Below are positions 25,374 through 34,745 of a stretch of 64,000 bases of DNA, piece by piece. The notes under the pieces are model-generated. The model saw only the letters and a program-made list of their open reading frames with translations. It was not told the DNA's origin and did no database searches. Both the position numbers and the translations under genes were made by a program. Source of the stretch: Candidatus Gracilibacteria bacterium CG17_big_fil_post_rev_8_21_14_2_50_48_13 (GTDB lineage: Bacteria; Patescibacteriota; Gracilibacteria; 1-14-2-50-48-13); the NCBI GenBank assembly GCA_002783265.1, contig PFFG01000004.1, forward strand, positions 114,295 through 178,294, written 5' to 3'. Positions within the stretch are counted from its first letter, which is position 1. Each line of letters begins with the position of its first letter.

Positions 25374-26186
25374 GTGGCTCAAGGACAATCACCGGAAAGG
25401 GAAGTGGCGCTTGTGACAGGGGGAACTCAAGGTATCGGTCTTGAATGTGCAAAGATTTTGGCTGCCGAAGGCTATGATCTCATTCTGGTCGGTCGTGATA
25501 AGGAAAAGGCGGAGAGGGCTTGTGCGTTAATTCAAAAAAACTTTTCTGTTTCAGCTACGCCTCTTCCGCAAGATCTGAAGGAAATTGATGCACCCCAAAA
25601 GATTTTTGATGCGGTGCACGCGATGGGTGTTCATGTGTCTTTGCTCATCAATAATGCCGGTTTTGGTATTCAAGGTGATTTTGCCACGACACAGCTCGAC
25701 TATGAGATCGGGATGATGCGGCTCAATATGGAAACGGTTGTACGGCTCACCAAACTGTTTTTGCCGGATATGATTGCTCGAAGGTCAGGAAAAATTTTAA
25801 ATGTTGCCTCTACAGCTGCATTTCAGGCAGGTCCCTACATGAGTATTTATTGTGCGACGAAGGCCTTTGTGCTGTCTTTTAGTGAAGCGCTTGCAGAGGA
25901 GCAACGAGGGAAAAACATCACAGTGACGGCGCTCTGTCCGGGGCCAACGAAAACGGGCTTTCAGGCCAATGCCCATTTAGAAGAACTAGCTCCCAAACAA
26001 GGGAGTGCGGCGGACCCTTTTGTCGTTGCAAGTGCAGGAATTCATGGACTTATGTCGGGTAGGGCCGTTGTCGTGCCAGGCTTCAAAAACACCTTCCTTA
26101 TTTTTATGGAACGATTTTTGCCTCGACGAAGTGTCGTACGCGCGGCGGCAAAAGTGTTAAAAAAGATGGCACAAAAGGAATCCTAA
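25374..26186 (+). CDS. Short-chain dehydrogenase/reductase
   Basis: This 270-residue classical SDR begins at GTG 25374. The coenzyme motif is TGGTQGIG, followed by LINNAG; the catalytic residues are Ser in NVASTAAF and Tyr-x3-Lys in YCATK. An Arg in VGRDKEKAER suggests NADP(H) preference. The C-terminal basic, hydrophobic tail (FLIFMERFLPRRSVVRAAAKVLKK) could touch the membrane, as in many lipid-modifying SDRs. The substrate is unknown. It is probably co-transcribed with the exported-protein gene 13 bp downstream. Confidence 0.92.
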   Translation: MAQGQSPEREVALVTGGTQGIGLECAKILAAEGYDLILVGRDKEKAERACALIQKNFSVSATPLPQDLKEIDAPQKIFDAVHAMGVHVSLLINNAGFGIQGDFATTQLDYEIGMMRLNMETVVRLTKLFLPDMIARRSGKILNVASTAAFQAGPYMSIYCATKAFVLSFSEALAEEQRGKNITVTALCPGPTKTGFQANAHLEELAPKQGSAADPFVVASAGIHGLMSGRAVVVPGFKNTFLIFMERFLPRRSVVRAAAKVLKKMAQKES

Positions 26187-26199
26187 TTTTTTCTCTCCT

Positions 26200-26913
26200 A
26201 TGTCAAAACAAACATTATCGAAAGAAGCATCCGTGCAGAGCATTCTCCTCTCGAGTTTCCTGTTAGTTTCCCTGGCGCTGAATGTCTATTTTGGTCTGCA
26301 AATCCTTGCACCCAAGGGTAGTACACCAGGGGGAAATACCCCGCTTGCCTCCTATAGTCGGGGCACGCTATCGAGTGAAATGTCCTTTGGTGCCAATGCT
26401 CCTTTGGAGTATGACTTTGCCTTTGGACTGAGAAAAAATATGCAGCTGACGAAGGAGAACTGTTTGCTCGACGAATGTTACCTCAATCTCGATCTGACCT
26501 TACCTGTAGGCACGCTTCCAGCGGACTATTCGACGGCTTTAGCATCACTAGCGAAACAAGAAGGGGAGTTGGTGGATCTCCTGACAGCGGAGGCAACCCT
26601 AAGGCCGCGAGGCCCCTTAGTGCACCTGTTACCAGCGACAAAAATTCGTGCCGAAGTGGTCAATTTTCTTGCGCAAAAGTATGGAGTTGTCATTCCACCA
26701 TCAGAAAAAGGTGTGCCTCTTGCTTCGAGTGGAGATGGGCAAAAGGCCGCATGCGGCTTTGTAGGGGAGCGACAGAAGAAGCTCCTCGAGTCCTACGATG
26801 CTGAGCTTGCGCGCCCAGACATTTCCAACTATCCTGACCTCATGTACGCCTTTACGCAGCTTTCTGCGCAGACACGCGTCGTTCATCTCCCGCTCACTCA
26901 AACTTGTCTGTAA
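26200..26913 (+). CDS. Signal-anchored extracytoplasmic protein, unknown
   Basis: This 237-residue protein starts with a basic N-terminus and one hydrophobic helix (SILLSSFLLVSLALNVYFGLQIL split around residue 15-37), then a Gly/Ser/Thr linker and a soluble domain. Four cysteines (NCLLDEC, AACGF, QTCL) would be oxidised outside the cell. No family is recognised. It sits between an SDR and a DsbA-like lipoprotein with 13 and 24 bp gaps, so the three form a likely operon; the DsbA-like product could act on it. Confidence 0.7.
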   Translation: MSKQTLSKEASVQSILLSSFLLVSLALNVYFGLQILAPKGSTPGGNTPLASYSRGTLSSEMSFGANAPLEYDFAFGLRKNMQLTKENCLLDECYLNLDLTLPVGTLPADYSTALASLAKQEGELVDLLTAEATLRPRGPLVHLLPATKIRAEVVNFLAQKYGVVIPPSEKGVPLASSGDGQKAACGFVGERQKKLLESYDAELARPDISNYPDLMYAFTQLSAQTRVVHLPLTQTCL

Positions 26914-26937
26914 ATCTTATCTTTGTTTTTTCTTCTT

Positions 26938-27582
26938 ATGAAAAAGACCTTAGCCTTTATGGCAATTTCCGTGGCGCTCGTTGCAACATCCTGCAGCGCA
27001 CCACAAACAAATCAAAACGCTGCTCCCACGACGGGTTCAGGGATTGATATGAGTAGTGCTGCGCCAACAAAAAACTTTCTTGGTAATCCTGATGCAAAGG
27101 TAGTCTTGGTGGAATTCAGTGACCTTCAATGTCCAGCTTGTAAAAATGCAGAGCCAAGTGTCAAAAGTATTACAGATGAATTCGGAAGCCGTATTCGATT
27201 TGAATATCGCTATTTTCCTTTGAAGACCATTCATAAAAATGCGGAGATTTCTGCCTATGCGGCAGAAGCAGCGGCACAGCAGGGCAAGTTCTGGGAGATG
27301 AAGGCAAAGTTGTTCCAGACGCAGGAAGAATGGGCGGAGTCGAATTCCGCAAAGGAATTGTTTCTGGGCTATGCAAAGGAACTTGGACTGGATGCGGACA
27401 AGTTAGCCGCAGATATGGACTCACCTTCTGTGAAAGCGACTGTCGCAGCGGATGAGGCATTTGGAGAAAAAATTGGCGTGAATTCTACACCGAGTTTCTA
27501 CCTCAATGGAAAACGTCTGCGCCCAGGAAGTTTCAGTGAATTTAACTCTCTTGTTCGTGAGGCGGTTCTCTCTCAGGAATAA
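26938..27582 (+). CDS. DsbA-family lipoprotein
   Basis: This 214-residue protein has a lipoprotein signal (ALVATSC, Cys about residue 20), a short Gln/Asn/Thr linker and a DsbA-type thioredoxin fold. The active-site motif is QCPACKN after VVLVEFSDL, and the cis-Pro loop is IGVNSTPSFYLNG. It is anchored in the membrane outer leaflet and would oxidise exported proteins, coupling to BdbC. ATG 26938 follows a long T/C-rich leader. The stop overlaps the convergent hflX gene by 10 nt. Confidence 0.93.
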   Translation: MKKTLAFMAISVALVATSCSAPQTNQNAAPTTGSGIDMSSAAPTKNFLGNPDAKVVLVEFSDLQCPACKNAEPSVKSITDEFGSRIRFEYRYFPLKTIHKNAEISAYAAEAAAQQGKFWEMKAKLFQTQEEWAESNSAKELFLGYAKELGLDADKLAADMDSPSVKATVAADEAFGEKIGVNSTPSFYLNGKRLRPGSFSEFNSLVREAVLSQE

Positions 27583-28688
27583 AGCCCCTTATTGACCTCA
27601 GCAATGCGGGATTTGAGAGCATGAAGCCCTTCACCTGTGAGGGCAGAAACAAAGAGCGGCGATTCTTCCTGTAAGAGTTCGGCCGCTTTTTGTTTTGTTT
27701 CTGGATCCAGGGCATCTGCCTTGTTGAACACATAGATTATAGGAATTTTGGGTACGCCAATATGTTCAAGCACATCGCGAACAACCTCAATTTTCATGCC
27801 AAGGCGTGGATCGTTTGCATCGATAACATGCAAAAGCATGTCTGCATCCTTCGTTTCTGCGAGGGTTGATTGAAACGAATTAATGAGGGTGTGAGGAAGA
27901 TCCTGAATAAATCCAATCGTGTCGGAAAGGAGAACCTCCGTTTGAGTCTCGGGCAGGTAGAGCTTACCGACGCGGGTATCGAGCGTAGCAAAGAGTTTGT
28001 CTGCCGCGTAGGCCCCCTTTTTCGTGAGTGCATTTAAGAGGGTACTTTTGCCTGCATTTGTATACCCGATAATACCAATGGTACGAAAGTTTTTGCGCCT
28101 TCGACTATGCATGGCAAGGGAGCGGGTTTTCTGACATTCTGCTAACTGTGCACGGATTTTATCTTCCTGGGCGGCAAGGTGTCGTTTCATTTTTTCCGTG
28201 TTGGTTTCTCCTTCTCCTCGTGTTCCGATACCGCCTCCTTGTCTTGAAAGTTCAATTCCCATGCCGTAAATGCGTGGGCCCATATGGCGAACGCTGGCGA
28301 GTTCAATTTCCAACTGCGCTTCTTTCGTCGAGGCGTGTTTTTGAAAAATCTTCAAAATGAGGTCAATGCGATCCCAGACATCTACTTTGGCCGGACGGTA
28401 GAGTTCGCTTAAGTTATAGACCTGCCCCGGCTTCAGCTCGTTATTGACAATGAGAATATTCGCACCGGCATGCTTCGCCTCTGCAAGAATCTCTTCCGCT
28501 TTTCCTGGACCAATATAAGTACGATAGTGTGGATGCATGCGACGCTGATAGCTTGCCACAAGCACGACCCCGCCATAGGTGGAGACCAAACTTTTTGCCT
28601 CGGACATGCGAAAAGCCGCTTCTTCCTTGGACATATCCGGAGGAATACAATCTATGAGGACAGCGCGGAGAGAGGATTGATCGTGCAT
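27573..28688 (-). CDS. hflX: GTPase HflX
   Basis: This 371-residue TRAFAC GTPase has the HflX N-terminal domain (HPHYRTYIGPGKAEEI, ANILIVNNELKPGQ, DLILKIFQKHA), the Gly-rich linker RQGGGIGTRGEGETN, the P-loop GYTNAGKSTLLN, LLSDTIGFI and NKADA. HflX splits or rescues stalled ribosomes under stress. The protein is slightly shorter than E. coli HflX, with little after the G domain. It is divergent from the UPF0489 gene. Confidence 0.96.
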   Translation of the reverse strand: MHDQSSLRAVLIDCIPPDMSKEEAAFRMSEAKSLVSTYGGVVLVASYQRRMHPHYRTYIGPGKAEEILAEAKHAGANILIVNNELKPGQVYNLSELYRPAKVDVWDRIDLILKIFQKHASTKEAQLEIELASVRHMGPRIYGMGIELSRQGGGIGTRGEGETNTEKMKRHLAAQEDKIRAQLAECQKTRSLAMHSRRRKNFRTIGIIGYTNAGKSTLLNALTKKGAYAADKLFATLDTRVGKLYLPETQTEVLLSDTIGFIQDLPHTLINSFQSTLAETKDADMLLHVIDANDPRLGMKIEVVRDVLEHIGVPKIPIIYVFNKADALDPETKQKAAELLQEESPLFVSALTGEGLHALKSRIAEVNKGLYS

Positions 28689-28745
28689 TTCGCTTGCATG
28701 GTGAATTTGGTACGTGCATCATACGCGGGACCTTTTTTTCTGTCT

Positions 28746-29519
28746 ATGCCCAAGCACAAGCAAATTGAGCCCAAACCCGCGCCCTATAGTGTGCCAATGC
28801 AATTGCGCGAGCCCTGTTCAAACAATGGCTTATCGTATGAAGAGCGACGTAGGGCGGGGAGCACGGGTATCCTCCATGTTGCTGCACGACTTGAAGATCC
28901 AAAGCTGCGGCTACATGAGGGAGAACTGCCAGCCTTTGAAGAAGTGGAGGAGGGGACGCTTATGTCATTTAAGGGGCTCGCACATTTTGTTTCTACACGT
29001 CACCCAGTTACTGGGGCACCCATAACGGTTGTGGATAATCATAACCATGCGCTGTATTTCTGGTGTGAAGCCTATGTGAAGGGGGATATTCCCCTAGGGC
29101 TTCCCCTCGTGCACGTGGATCAACATAAGGATATGCGTGTGCCTTCCGTGCTCCTTGCGCGGGAGCGGCTGACCGATCTTCTCTTTGTCCATGACTACGT
29201 CAATAGCGAAGTGCACGTCGGGAGTTTTATTGTTCCAGCTCTCGAGGCTGGACTCCTTTCTGAAGTACGCATGCTGGATGGAGATGGTGCCTTCGAGCAA
29301 TTCTCCCTGCCCAAAACCCCTTTTGTTCTTGATATTGATTTAGATGTTTTTGCGAGAGATCTTGCGTACATGAATAGAAGCCGCATGCGAGAAGTGTTAC
29401 GCGCCTTAATGGGGACGGCCAGTTGTATCACTATTGCGACGAGTCCCTATTTTATTCCCTTCGATGAAGCAAAAGCCTGGCTAGAGATTCTGCTTGAAGA
29501 TGCAGGGATTCGCAGGTAG
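28746..29519 (+). CDS. UPF0489 (arginase-like fold) protein
   Basis: This 257-residue protein starts at ATG 28746 after a T-rich leader. UPF0489 signatures are present: VVDNHNHALYFWCEAY, VHVDQHKDM and FVLDIDLDVFA. The clustered His and Asp residues recall the metal site of the arginase/deacetylase fold to which UPF0489 is related, so a metal-dependent hydrolase is likely; the substrate is unknown. It lies 30 bp before the beta-propeller lipoprotein gene on the same strand. Confidence 0.85.
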   Translation: MPKHKQIEPKPAPYSVPMQLREPCSNNGLSYEERRRAGSTGILHVAARLEDPKLRLHEGELPAFEEVEEGTLMSFKGLAHFVSTRHPVTGAPITVVDNHNHALYFWCEAYVKGDIPLGLPLVHVDQHKDMRVPSVLLARERLTDLLFVHDYVNSEVHVGSFIVPALEAGLLSEVRMLDGDGAFEQFSLPKTPFVLDIDLDVFARDLAYMNRSRMREVLRALMGTASCITIATSPYFIPFDEAKAWLEILLEDAGIRR

Positions 29520-29549
29520 ACTTGCAGCACTTGTTTCCAACTCTTTTTT

Positions 29550-31415
29550 ATGCGCCGACTTCCTTCCTGCCTTTTGCTGACTGCTGGTGTTCTTACGTTG
29601 TCGAGTTGTTCTTCGACGGATACTTTGCCTCTTGGTCGTTTTTTTCCCGTCGCCGATGAGAAGAATATTACGAATGTTCCGCATGTGACGGTTGATCAAC
29701 AACTGGCAAATCAAGTGCCGCTTCGACGCTTTAAGAATCCGGAGGAGTTAATGGCTGCCGTGGGTAGTGTATTGAGTCCCGTAAAGGAAATCAACTGGTC
29801 AGCGGAATCTTTGGAGAAAAGTGTTGTGGCGAAGTCCTATGTGTACCGCATGACGGAAAAGGGTCTTTCCTACATACGTTTAGGAGACTCGACGCTTCCT
29901 GTGCGAGTGATGGTTCTTCCTTTTGAACCGTCGGGGATCACTATTTCTGGCGATATGCTTGCGCTCATTGGAACGAAAACAGACGGCATGACTGAAATCG
30001 CCTACGTTGACATTACAACACCTGCCGCTCCAAAGCTGGTTACCCATATGACAGCGGAAGGGACCTTTGTCGCCACCCGTTCTGCAAACAACACCTTATT
30101 TTTTATTTTGCGGGGGCAGTGGAAAGAAAACGTGCATGTGCCAACTCTGGCGGTTGGCGGGAAAGAAATTGCGTATGACTACAAAAAACCTACGTGTCCC
30201 TGTCCAGCCTTGTATGGATTTTCACGCGAATACAGAAATCCGAATTTTGTGCATGTACTCACGGCAGATACGCGCAATCCGGCACAGTTTACAACGGGGC
30301 AAGTTCTCGCACTCTCAGAGGATCAAACGGTGACGGTTACCTCAGGAGCCTTGTACATTAGTTACGCGCCTCAAATGCAGGAGGATGATGTGCTCCTGGA
30401 TGCACTAAAAAACGTCTTAGTCTCTAAACTGAGTAATGCTGCCAAGGTGCAATATACCCAAATTGTGCAAGCTCCTGACTTCTTGCTGACCCCGGAAGAA
30501 CGTCGTCGCAAGCAGTTGGCCTTTCTTCGGCGCCAAGAACAGCTTCTCTCACCAGAAATGCAAAAGGCTGTGGAAAAAGAGCTGACGTCGACAGCGGAGT
30601 ATAGTACCTATAAGGAAAAGCTGCGGGTGACGACAGTACATAAACTACGTTTTGATGAGGGAAAGTTTCAATATGTTACCGCCGCGACAACGCCAGGACT
30701 CCCCTTCGCGTCACCTTTGCTGGGTGACACGGAAGGTGGTTCCTGGATGCTCAGTCAAGAAGGAAGTGGAGCTCTCCTCCGTACCTTTGATCCGCAGATG
30801 GCTCCCAAAGGCACGGTGCTTCTCGAAAATATGGCAAGTCCCGTTGTGCGGCGAAACCGCGGCAATACCATATGGCTAGGTAATTCTGGCACAAGTAGTG
30901 TCCGTGAAATTCAGATGGCCGACTTGTCCGCGCCACGCTCCACGGAGGGACCAGATCTCACTATGGATGCGCGTTTAATTACGCTCGATGCGGGTCGTGC
31001 AATTCAGGTGCAAAAAACTGCCAAGGGCCTTGAGCTCCAATTGCTCTCCTTGGGTGATATGAACGTTCAGGCACGTTTTGCCCTGGAAGGAACGGAGGCC
31101 TACTCGCGCATTTTTGACTCTCTAGATGCGGCGTACTACGATACGGCAACAAAGCAGCTTTTTGTACACATGAGTGAGAAACGAGGGACGTCGCAAAAGG
31201 AAACCTTTGATGGCCTCATGGTCTTCAAGGCCGAGGAAGGGCGATTGGAAAAAAAGGCAGAAATAGATTTGCGTTCTGGTATGACTGGCGATCTTGGCAC
31301 GGATATTCGTGTGATGCCCCTCGGGGATAAGGAAGTGGTTGTCATCTATGGAAAAGTTGCATCCACCATGAATACCGAGAATCTGACGGAGAGTGCCCGA
31401 AAGATTTTAGAGTAA
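29550..31415 (+). CDS. Beta-propeller domain lipoprotein
   Basis: This 621-residue exported protein begins with a lipoprotein signal (LTLSSC, Cys about residue 20). The rest matches the secreted C-terminal beta-propeller family (PF09826-like): repeated blade strands such as MTEIAYVDITTPAAPKLV and TRSANNTLFFILRG, an insertion of charged helix (TPEERRRKQLAFLRRQEQ), and a late GDKEVVVIYGKV strand. These proteins are surface-bound and of unknown ligand. A bidirectional terminator separates it from the convergent SLH gene. Confidence 0.8.
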   Translation: MRRLPSCLLLTAGVLTLSSCSSTDTLPLGRFFPVADEKNITNVPHVTVDQQLANQVPLRRFKNPEELMAAVGSVLSPVKEINWSAESLEKSVVAKSYVYRMTEKGLSYIRLGDSTLPVRVMVLPFEPSGITISGDMLALIGTKTDGMTEIAYVDITTPAAPKLVTHMTAEGTFVATRSANNTLFFILRGQWKENVHVPTLAVGGKEIAYDYKKPTCPCPALYGFSREYRNPNFVHVLTADTRNPAQFTTGQVLALSEDQTVTVTSGALYISYAPQMQEDDVLLDALKNVLVSKLSNAAKVQYTQIVQAPDFLLTPEERRRKQLAFLRRQEQLLSPEMQKAVEKELTSTAEYSTYKEKLRVTTVHKLRFDEGKFQYVTAATTPGLPFASPLLGDTEGGSWMLSQEGSGALLRTFDPQMAPKGTVLLENMASPVVRRNRGNTIWLGNSGTSSVREIQMADLSAPRSTEGPDLTMDARLITLDAGRAIQVQKTAKGLELQLLSLGDMNVQARFALEGTEAYSRIFDSLDAAYYDTATKQLFVHMSEKRGTSQKETFDGLMVFKAEEGRLEKKAEIDLRSGMTGDLGTDIRVMPLGDKEVVVIYGKVASTMNTENLTESARKILE

Positions 31416-31431
31416 TCTCGCGTATTTCTAC

Positions 31432-31463
31432 AAAAAAGCCCCGACCTGATGGCGGGGCTTTTT
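31432..31463. terminator. Bidirectional terminator
   Basis: AAAAAAGCCCCG (31432-31443), a 9 nt loop and CGGGGCTTTTT (31453-31463) form a terminator between the convergent propeller and SLH genes. Confidence 0.9.
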
Positions 31464-31478
31464 CTTTTTCAGTAATCC

Positions 31479-33497
31479 TTATTCCCCTACGGTACCTTCG
31501 ACGGTACTTGTGGAGAAGAGGGTACTGAGGGTGGCTTGCATTAAGGTGGCAATTTTTGCGACCTCAGCGCGGTTAATTGGGGAATCCGGTCGGAAGGTCG
31601 TTGCACCTGCATCACCGGAAATAATGCCCATCTGCTTGGCAAATTCAATGAAGCGAGCAGCTTTCATCGAGGGGAACACATCGGAAAAGCTACTACTTGT
31701 TATCATCGATGGATTGATGCCGTAAGCCTCAATAAAGGTTTGAATGACTTCCGCTCTGGTTGCTGGTCGGTTAAGGTTTTCAGCAGAGGCAACCAAGCTG
31801 ATATGCAGCTCTTCAGCTCTCGCGACGTAACCCTTACTCCAGTGATTTGCGGCACCTGGCATCATGACACTCCCCGTGCTCGTTCCTGCACCAGAAGTTC
31901 CTAAACTGATTTTGAGTAATTCTGCTACGGTCAGTGACTTTTCTGGTCCAAAATGACCGGTGAGGCTTCCAGAGGCATCTTTGTATCCTGACAGAATGCC
32001 TGCTTTTTTACTGAGACCAACAAACCCCGCATACCAGGCTTCTGCAGGAACATCTGTAAAGAGTCCAAGATCTTCCTTCTGCAGTCCTACGGCATTTTCA
32101 GCAAGCGCTTGTTGCACCTCCGTTGCTAGGGCGCGCAGTTCTGCGCCAAAATTATCACGGCTAATAGCACCGGATCTCGCCAAGAATGCATCAAAGGAAC
32201 TCAAAATCATAGGAGTTGCATCTCCAGACCAGAAAAGCGTATTACTCAATTTTGCAAGCAGCGCATCCAATTCAGTTCCTTGAGAGGCACTGAGTAAGGA
32301 ACGAACTTGATCGAGTTTCGTTCGGAGATTCTGAATCTTTAGCGCCTGACGTGCATACGCTTTTGCAATCGCTTCACGTTTTGCCTCAGGGCTGGTGATC
32401 AAAAATCGCCCAAGACTGCGTAAAGAAATATCATCGAGTTGTTTGATAGACTGCCAGATACTTGGAGAGAGACTGCTGAGAACAACAATAAATTCTGTAC
32501 GCTCCGTGGGGTCAAGGGTGGAAAGAAAACGTTTCATCGCCTGAAATTGTTCTTCCGAAAGATCTGCTGCAGCGCGAAGTGTTGCAGGAACAAAGCCTTC
32601 GAGTAACAAACCGCGTTCAAGTAGTGCTGGACTAAGCTCTCCGAGACGGTCCTGCGCAAGACGAAGCAGGGTTTTGTAAACCGCATCTGTCATATGGGAA
32701 AGCTTGGAAAGATCCATGCGCGCAAGATCAGTTTTCGTCAAAGATGCCAGTTCTTCTGGTGACAGGAGAAACAGCATGTCAGGATGCAGAGCGCTTCCAG
32801 CCCAGATAGGGTCTTTCCATTTTGTTAGTTCACGTCGAAGCGCTGTCCAGATTTCCATTTTTTCCTTTTCGCGAAGGCGTTCCATGATATCACCCAAAGC
32901 AGACTTACATTCAGTTTCTGTCTTTCCATTCTGCATACAACTGCGCAGAGCACTTTCCATACGTGCCGCAATTTGTGTTCGTATGGTGCCTTTTGCTAGG
33001 GAAACATTTTCTGCCTGCATGCGTACGGATAGCCCTTCAGGCGTGAGATAGGTGAATTCTTTTTGTGTCGCAAAGCTTAAAATAGGCTGATGGATAGTTA
33101 TGCCGCTGCCAACCTGAAAGGTAATTTGTTCCGTGCGTCCGTTTTGCGGCAGGACGCGCAGAAAGACCCCATCCATGTTGCTTAAAATATCAGATTGAAA
33201 CCGAATCGTCGCACCTTCTTCATCGAGAAGACGGTCGTTTTCATCTTGAAAAAACAAGGGGCGTATCACGCGCATTTTTCCGCCATCAATGCTAATCTCA
33301 CCGTCCCAGGCAATTGTTGTGCCGCTGCCGACGGTGCCTAGGGAGTTGTCGACGTCACCCCATGTCACCAAAAGCCGCATTTCATCAATACGAACATCTT
33401 CTGCCGATTGGGCATTCGTGGAAGGGAAGGAGATGAGCAAACCTGCAAGGACAACTATGGCGAGGGCGCCATATTGCCATGATCGTGGAACTGTCAT
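31479..33497 (-). CDS. Large secreted SLH-domain protein
   Basis: Starting at ATG 33497 the protein has 672 residues: a signal peptide (YGALAIVVLAGLLISFPSTNAQS), a beta-rich N-terminal domain to about residue 200, a long helical middle (LRREL..., LSPALLERGLLLEGF...) and a C-terminal SLH region. SLH repeats show as FTDVPAEAWYAGFVGLSKKAG with a degenerate GPEKSLTVAELLKI, a middle HWSKGYVARAEELH repeat and FSDVFPSMKAARFIEFAKQMG with RPDSPINRAEVAKI. SLH triplets bind wall-linked pyruvylated polymers, so the protein should be anchored to the cell surface. An upstream Met at 33533 is an alternative start. Confidence 0.88.
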   Translation of the reverse strand: MTVPRSWQYGALAIVVLAGLLISFPSTNAQSAEDVRIDEMRLLVTWGDVDNSLGTVGSGTTIAWDGEISIDGGKMRVIRPLFFQDENDRLLDEEGATIRFQSDILSNMDGVFLRVLPQNGRTEQITFQVGSGITIHQPILSFATQKEFTYLTPEGLSVRMQAENVSLAKGTIRTQIAARMESALRSCMQNGKTETECKSALGDIMERLREKEKMEIWTALRRELTKWKDPIWAGSALHPDMLFLLSPEELASLTKTDLARMDLSKLSHMTDAVYKTLLRLAQDRLGELSPALLERGLLLEGFVPATLRAAADLSEEQFQAMKRFLSTLDPTERTEFIVVLSSLSPSIWQSIKQLDDISLRSLGRFLITSPEAKREAIAKAYARQALKIQNLRTKLDQVRSLLSASQGTELDALLAKLSNTLFWSGDATPMILSSFDAFLARSGAISRDNFGAELRALATEVQQALAENAVGLQKEDLGLFTDVPAEAWYAGFVGLSKKAGILSGYKDASGSLTGHFGPEKSLTVAELLKISLGTSGAGTSTGSVMMPGAANHWSKGYVARAEELHISLVASAENLNRPATRAEVIQTFIEAYGINPSMITSSSFSDVFPSMKAARFIEFAKQMGIISGDAGATTFRPDSPINRAEVAKIATLMQATLSTLFSTSTVEGTVGE

Positions 33498-33560
33498 AAA
33501 TCTAGGAAAAGAGGAAGGCAAAACTAGCTGCACTATAAGCCTGGATGCGTATGGAATAAA

Positions 33561-33588
33561 GAAAAAGCAGCCCTAGGGCTGCTTTTTC
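33561..33588 (-). terminator. Palindromic terminator after ssb
   Basis: A 28 nt perfect palindrome with a GCAGCCC/GGGCTGC core, flanked by A5 and T5, lies 30 bp after the ssb stop and before the SLH gene, both on the minus strand. It would end the ssb transcript. Confidence 0.9.
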
Positions 33589-33617
33589 TTTTGACGTGTA
33601 CACGTTTCGTGCTCTGC

Positions 33618-34079
33618 TTAGAATGGAACGTCTTCAATACTGATTTCTTCCTCAAAGGATTCCGTTTTCTTTGATGGTTTTTTCATGGAGGCGGGGATAA
33701 CTTCTGTGACACCAGCCATCATATCCGAGGAGCTGTTGTTTCCACTGTCGCCACCACGATCAAGCATGATCAGATTTTCTGCATTAATCTCCGTTTTGTA
33801 ATGCTTTACTCCCTGCTGGTCCTCCCAGCTCCGAGTCTGTAGGCGACCTTCGACGTATACTTTTTTTCCTTTCTTACAATATTGGGCAATAATTTCTGCG
33901 AGTTTACCCCAGGCAACGATGTTATGAAACTCGGCCTGTGATACTTTTTGACCAGAGCTGTCTGTGTAGGTGCGATTTGTTGCAACGCTGAAAGAAACCA
34001 CATTCTGCCCTGTTGAAGTCTGCTTCAGTTCAGGATCTTGTGTTAAATTACCGATAAGTTGTGCGCGATTTAAGTCCAT
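33618..34079 (-). CDS. ssb: Single-stranded DNA-binding protein SSB
   Basis: This 153-residue protein has the SSB OB-fold: MDLNRAQLIGNLTQDPELK, VVSFSVATNRTYTDSSG, FHNIVAWGKLAEI, KGKKVYVEGRL and SWEDQQGVKHYKTEI. It ends in an acidic tail with the tip EDVPF, the partner-binding peptide of bacterial SSBs. The usual Gly/Gln-rich linker is short. It starts after CCCAACCCCC without Shine-Dalgarno, and has its own terminator downstream. Confidence 0.97.
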   Translation of the reverse strand: MDLNRAQLIGNLTQDPELKQTSTGQNVVSFSVATNRTYTDSSGQKVSQAEFHNIVAWGKLAEIIAQYCKKGKKVYVEGRLQTRSWEDQQGVKHYKTEINAENLIMLDRGGDSGNNSSSDMMAGVTEVIPASMKKPSKKTESFEEEISIEDVPF

Positions 34080-34189
34080 GGGGGTTGGGAAACAATATAA
34101 GACTGGCTCCAGTATAAAAGGGGCCTAGGAAATTGCAATGTCGTGAATGGATGTCTTGTTGTTACAAACCTACGACAGAAGCCCAAGGG

Positions 34190-34711
34190 CTACTGAACCG
34201 GATTTTCAGGAATAACACCTGTACATCTCCAAAGAATCTCAGAGTCCGCATTTGTTGCATTGACCGCACAACTTGCCTGACACATTGGTTTGGGGTCCTT
34301 TATGGTAAATTTCCATATTTTGTCCTCTGTGCGTGTGATCTCAGGGGTGTTAAGAATCTCGCCAGCCTCTCCACAGGGACCAAGTAAGGCTACAGCTCGA
34401 GCTTCAGCATAGGATAGCAGTTTCATTTCCTCCTGAAGTTGTATGAAATTGTTGAAGGTATAACTTTTGAGAATGCCATCAAGACGAGAAAGCATCACAC
34501 TTGCCTCCGCCCGTGTAATGGTTTGATTTGGTTTAAAGGATCCGTCTTCATATCCCTTCAGGACATTTTGCGTACTTAAATCTTCTACAGATGCTGCAAA
34601 CCATTCATCGCCGCGGATATCCGTAAAGGTTTTTTGAATCGCAAAGGTACTACCAACACCAAGCATGCATCCAAAGAGCAAGGCTGCAATAACAACTCGT
34701 GAAGTTTTCAT
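34190..34711 (-). CDS. Small exported protein with one SLH repeat
   Basis: This 173-residue protein has a signal peptide (VVIAALLFGCMLGVGSTFA) and one clear SLH repeat at residues about 28-75: FTDIRGDEWFAASVEDLSTQ, then FKPNQTITRAEASVMLSRL. The rest is soluble, with a conserved-looking Cys pattern (GPCGEA, PMCQASCA, WRC) that should form disulfides. A single SLH copy binds weakly, so it may assemble with other SLH proteins. It is 34 bp downstream of the VirB4-like gene and probably shares its transcript. Confidence 0.8.
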   Translation of the reverse strand: MKTSRVVIAALLFGCMLGVGSTFAIQKTFTDIRGDEWFAASVEDLSTQNVLKGYEDGSFKPNQTITRAEASVMLSRLDGILKSYTFNNFIQLQEEMKLLSYAEARAVALLGPCGEAGEILNTPEITRTEDKIWKFTIKDPKPMCQASCAVNATNADSEILWRCTGVIPENPVQ

Positions 34712-34745
34712 AGTTTGCGGTAAACAATAGTACCAAAACTATACG